Notes under the pieces: model-generated
What the model was told of the DNA's origin: nothing
Databases searched by the model: none
The model's input: only the letters and a program-made list of their open reading frames with translations
In this document: piece by piece, positions 7,014-9,188 of the stretch
How the letters are laid out: every line of letters begins with the position of its first letter
How positions within the stretch are numbered: position 1 is the first letter of the stretch
Origin: an uncultured Planctomycetaceae bacterium
GTDB taxonomy: Bacteria; Planctomycetota; Planctomycetia; Planctomycetales; Planctomycetaceae
NCBI GenBank assembly: GCA_903898975.1
Contig: CAIUHT010000426.1
Coordinates: 1-9,188, forward strand
Reading direction: 5' to 3'
Length of the DNA stretch: 9,188 nt
Program-made: the position numbers and the translations under genes

Positions 7014-8450
7014 TTAGCCGATCGATCCCTCCATCTGCAGCTCAATCAGCCGATTCATCTCAACCGCGTACTCCATTGGCAGCTCCTTCACGAGGGGCTC
7101 AACGAAGCCAGTCACGATCATCGCGGAGGCCTCGGCCTCCGTCAGTCCACGACTCATGAGGTAGAAGAGTTGCTCATCACTGATCTTCGAAACACTTGCT
7201 TCGTGCTCGAGCACGACGTTGTCTTCGTCAACTTCAATGTACGGATAGGTGTCACTGCGGCTCTCGGAGTCAAGCAACAGAGCATCGCACGCGACGTTCG
7301 ACTTACAACCCGTCGCTCCATTCGCCACCTTGACCAACCCCCGATAGCTGGCCCGACCACCAGCCTTCGAAATACTCTTCGAAATGATTCGGCTGTAGGT
7401 GTTGGGGGCACAGTGCACCATCTTGGCACCGGCATCCTGGTGCTGACCCTTCCCGGCGAAGGCAATTGACAGTGTCTCACCACGGGCTCCAGGTTCCATC
7501 AGGTAGATCGCGGGGTATTTCATGGTGAGCCGGGAGCCCAGGTTGCCATCGACCCATTCCATGAGGGAGTCGCCGTAAGCCATGGCCCGCTTGGTCACCA
7601 GGTTGTAGACGTTCGACGACCAATTCTGGATGGTGGTGTAGCGACAGCGGGCACCCCGCTTGACGATGATCTCGACCACAGCGGAATGCAGACTTTCCGA
7701 ACTGTAGGTTGGGGCGGTGCAGCCTTCGACGTAATGCACCGACGCCCCCTCGTCGACGATGATCAGCGTCCGCTCGAATTGGCCCATATTCTCGCTGTTG
7801 ATGCGGAAATAAGCCTGGAGCGGAAACTCGATCTTTACCCCCTTGGGAACATAGATAAATGATCCCCCCGACCAGACGGCCGAGTTCAACGCAGCAAACT
7901 TGTTGTCGGCGGGGGGAATTACGGTTCCGAAATGCTCCCGGAACAAATCGGGGTGATCACGCAGGGCCGAATCGGTGTCCGTGAAGATCACTCCCTGCTT
8001 CGCAAGATCCTCGGCAAGGCTGCCGTAGATCACCTCCGACTCGTACTGGGCCTTCACTCCCGCCAAATACTTCCGCTCAGCCTCGGGAATCCCCAGGCGG
8101 TCGTAGGTTTTGCGAATCTCATCCGGCACCTCATCCCAATTCCGTCCCTGCCCGGCAGCAGCTTTGACATAGTAATGGATGTCCTGGAAGTCGAGTTTTC
8201 GGAGCTCCCCCCCCCAGAGAGGGAGAGGCTTCTTAAAGAACGTCTCCAACGAACTAAGGCGGAACTCCCGCATCCAAGCCGGTTCGCGCTTCATCTCTGA
8301 AATCTGGGCAACGATGTCTCGATCGAGCCCCTTGCGGGCCGTGAAGACATAATTATCAGTCGAATCATGGAAGCCGTATTGGTATTCGCCGATGCCGATC
8401 GAATCATCGGAAGCCCGTTGATCGTCGGCGGTACGCAGATCGGTCGCCAT
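7014..8450 (-). CDS. sufB: Fe-S cluster assembly scaffold SufB
   Basis: A 478-residue protein, the usual length for SufB. It is the main scaffold of the SufBC2D complex and receives sulfur and iron for new clusters. Typical parts are the N-terminal YQYGFHD segment (23-29), PAWMREFRLSSLETF (57-71), and VYVPKG-like SGGSFIYVPKGV (194-205). VEGCTAP has Cys244, matching the sulfur-accepting Cys254 of E. coli SufB. CKSNVACDALLL has Cys388, in the region of E. coli Cys405. HEASVSKISDEQLFYLMSRGL follows (416-436). The wording of the C-terminal part is close to the SufB type found in Gram-positive and many other bacteria. The ATG at 8448-8450 is preceded by AAGG (8460-8463) nine bases away. A run of nine G in the coding strand (8207-8215) encodes part of LWGGE at 78-82. 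The frame is intact across it. Confidence 0.97.
   Translation of the reverse strand: MATDLRTADDQRASDDSIGIGEYQYGFHDSTDNYVFTARKGLDRDIVAQISEMKREPAWMREFRLSSLETFFKKPLPLWGGELRKLDFQDIHYYVKAAAGQGRNWDEVPDEIRKTYDRLGIPEAERKYLAGVKAQYESEVIYGSLAEDLAKQGVIFTDTDSALRDHPDLFREHFGTVIPPADNKFAALNSAVWSGGSFIYVPKGVKIEFPLQAYFRINSENMGQFERTLIIVDEGASVHYVEGCTAPTYSSESLHSAVVEIIVKRGARCRYTTIQNWSSNVYNLVTKRAMAYGDSLMEWVDGNLGSRLTMKYPAIYLMEPGARGETLSIAFAGKGQHQDAGAKMVHCAPNTYSRIISKSISKAGGRASYRGLVKVANGATGCKSNVACDALLLDSESRSDTYPYIEVDEDNVVLEHEASVSKISDEQLFYLMSRGLTEAEASAMIVTGFVEPLVKELPMEYAVEMNRLIELQMEGSIG
8207..8215 (-). repeat. Run of nine G inside sufB
   Basis: On the coding strand of sufB nine consecutive G residues span Trp79, Gly80, Gly81 and the start of Glu82. 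A slip of one base would truncate the scaffold protein after about eighty residues. The reading frame continues correctly on both sides, so the length as given is in frame. Confidence 0.85.
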
Positions 8451-8634
8451 CGCGAAACACCTTGGGTTGACGGAACTCTGTGGTAATCAGAAGAGAGTCT
8501 CGGTGCCCGCCCGGAAGTCGCCCCTAGGGACATCGAGCTTCAAGACACCTGGCGGAAGCTAGAGGATTGAAACCCCGGAACTCATGGAAGTCCGGAGAAT
8601 GCCTTAGACTTGCCTGCGAATCTGCTAGACTCGA
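8451..8634 (-). other. 184-base gap between sufC and sufB
   Basis: The other suf genes here are 3 and 6 bases apart, so this gap is conspicuous. It contains the sufB ribosome binding site (AAGG, 8460-8463) and a weak 5-bp stem (CCGGA at 8575-8579, TCCGG at 8591-8595). I found no open reading frame, no clear -35/-10 pair and no T-rich terminator on the minus strand. It could hold a secondary promoter or an RNA processing site, but the sequence alone does not show one. Confidence 0.4.
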
Positions 8635-9188
8635 TCAGCGGGTCAATGCCGGTTGCCGTGAGGTCTCGGCGGCTGCCTGTTCTTCAGCTGCCGCATCGGG
8701 ATGCCGCTGGCGAATTCCAGCGTAACCTTGGTCGTGCAACTCGTGGGCAAGTTTTGCATCACCGCGTTCGACCACCCGCCCGGCCAACATTACGTGGGTG
8801 TGCTGGGGACGATTGAACTCCAGCAGTCGTTCGTGGTGGGTGATGATGATAATCGCCATGTCGGGACCGGCCAGGCGCGAAATCGCTTCGCTGACAAAAC
8901 GGACAGCATCGCTGTCCAGACCGCTGTCCGTTTCATCGAGAATGGCGAACTTGGGGCGCAACATAGCCAGTTGCAAAATCTCCATCCGTTTCTTCTCGCC
9001 CCCCGAGAAGCCGTCATTCAGGTAACGACGGGCGAACTCAGGCTCGATCCCCAGTTCCTCCATCCGCGCCTTCAACTCTGTGCGGAAATCCTTCATGGGA
9101 ATCAAGCCCTCCCCCTCCTTGCGGGTGGGATTGCGGACGTTCGTGACCGCGTGCCTCAGAAAATCAGCGACCTTCACCCCCGGAACGG
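8635..9188 (-). CDS. sufC: Fe-S assembly ATPase SufC, 5' end missing
   Basis: The C-terminal 184 or so residues of an ABC-type ATPase; the frame stays open to the right edge, so the start and the Walker A motif lie outside. A GTG at 9175-9177 is internal to the conserved sequence (PGVKVADFLR) and is not the start. Visible motifs are the ABC signature NDGFSGGEKKRMEILQ (about 8977-9022), the Walker B and D-loop FAILDETDSGLD (about 8914-8950), and the switch histidine in IIIITHHERLL (about 8825-8855). The SGGEKKR and DETDSGLD wording is specific to SufC among ABC ATPases. SufC binds SufB and SufD and drives conformational change on ATP hydrolysis. After the usual end (HELHDQGYAGIR) there is an extra tail of about 25 residues rich in Ala, Glu and Gln, with no known role. 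Confidence 0.95.
   Translation of the reverse strand, partial: VPGVKVADFLRHAVTNVRNPTRKEGEGLIPMKDFRTELKARMEELGIEPEFARRYLNDGFSGGEKKRMEILQLAMLRPKFAILDETDSGLDSDAVRFVSEAISRLAGPDMAIIIITHHERLLEFNRPQHTHVMLAGRVVERGDAKLAHELHDQGYAGIRQRHPDAAAEEQAAAETSRQPALTR

Noticed and set aside
6075..7469. Long plus-strand open frames (6075-6680 and 6696-7469) opposite sufD and the end of sufB
   Set aside because: Both are shadows of strongly conserved genes on the other strand; their translations are low in structure and have no family motifs.

Overview
The window looks like bacterial chromosome, most probably from a planctomycete (Planctomycetota). That placement is an inference. It rests on the moderately high GC content, the overall feel of the proteins, a SUF iron-sulfur operon of the SufB/SufD type that includes a Rieske-type ferredoxin, and loosely packed single genes separated by non-coding stretches. 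There are no rRNA or tRNA genes, no intact mobile element and no CRISPR array.

Left part (1-1790). A lower-GC end of a gene enters from the left edge and stops at 743; I do not recognise its product. It is followed by about 1 kb without a convincing intact gene. This stretch holds a hairpin just after the stop, a small minus-strand reading frame interrupted by one in-frame TAA, a perfect 12-bp inverted repeat, and a short hydrolase-like tail that may be decayed coding sequence.

Middle (1791-4722, plus strand). Three independent genes follow: a secreted alpha/beta-hydrolase-fold protein with a GNSWGG nucleophile elbow; truD, the tRNA pseudouridine-13 synthase, with a small perfect hairpin just before its start codon; and a seven-helix membrane protein of the TRIC/UPF0126 (YadS/YicG) family with its two internal repeats.

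Right part (4920-9188, minus strand). This is a SUF iron-sulfur cluster assembly operon read from right to left: sufC (cut by the window edge), sufB, sufD, then a gene encoding an N-terminal Rieske [2Fe-2S] ferredoxin domain joined by a Pro/Gly/Ala linker to a C-terminal MIP18/DUF59 (SufT-like) domain. The last three genes are packed with gaps of 3 and 6 bases, while sufC is separated from sufB by 184 bases. SufB, SufC and SufD form the scaffold/ATPase on which Fe-S clusters are built. The fused protein probably helps as an electron donor, maturation or transfer factor. No cysteine desulfurase (sufS) or sufU is visible; the operon runs convergently into the TRIC gene, so they must lie beyond the right edge or elsewhere.

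The most notable item is the Rieske-SufT-like fusion. Second are a run of nine G residues inside the sufB coding sequence and the apparent gene remnants on the left.
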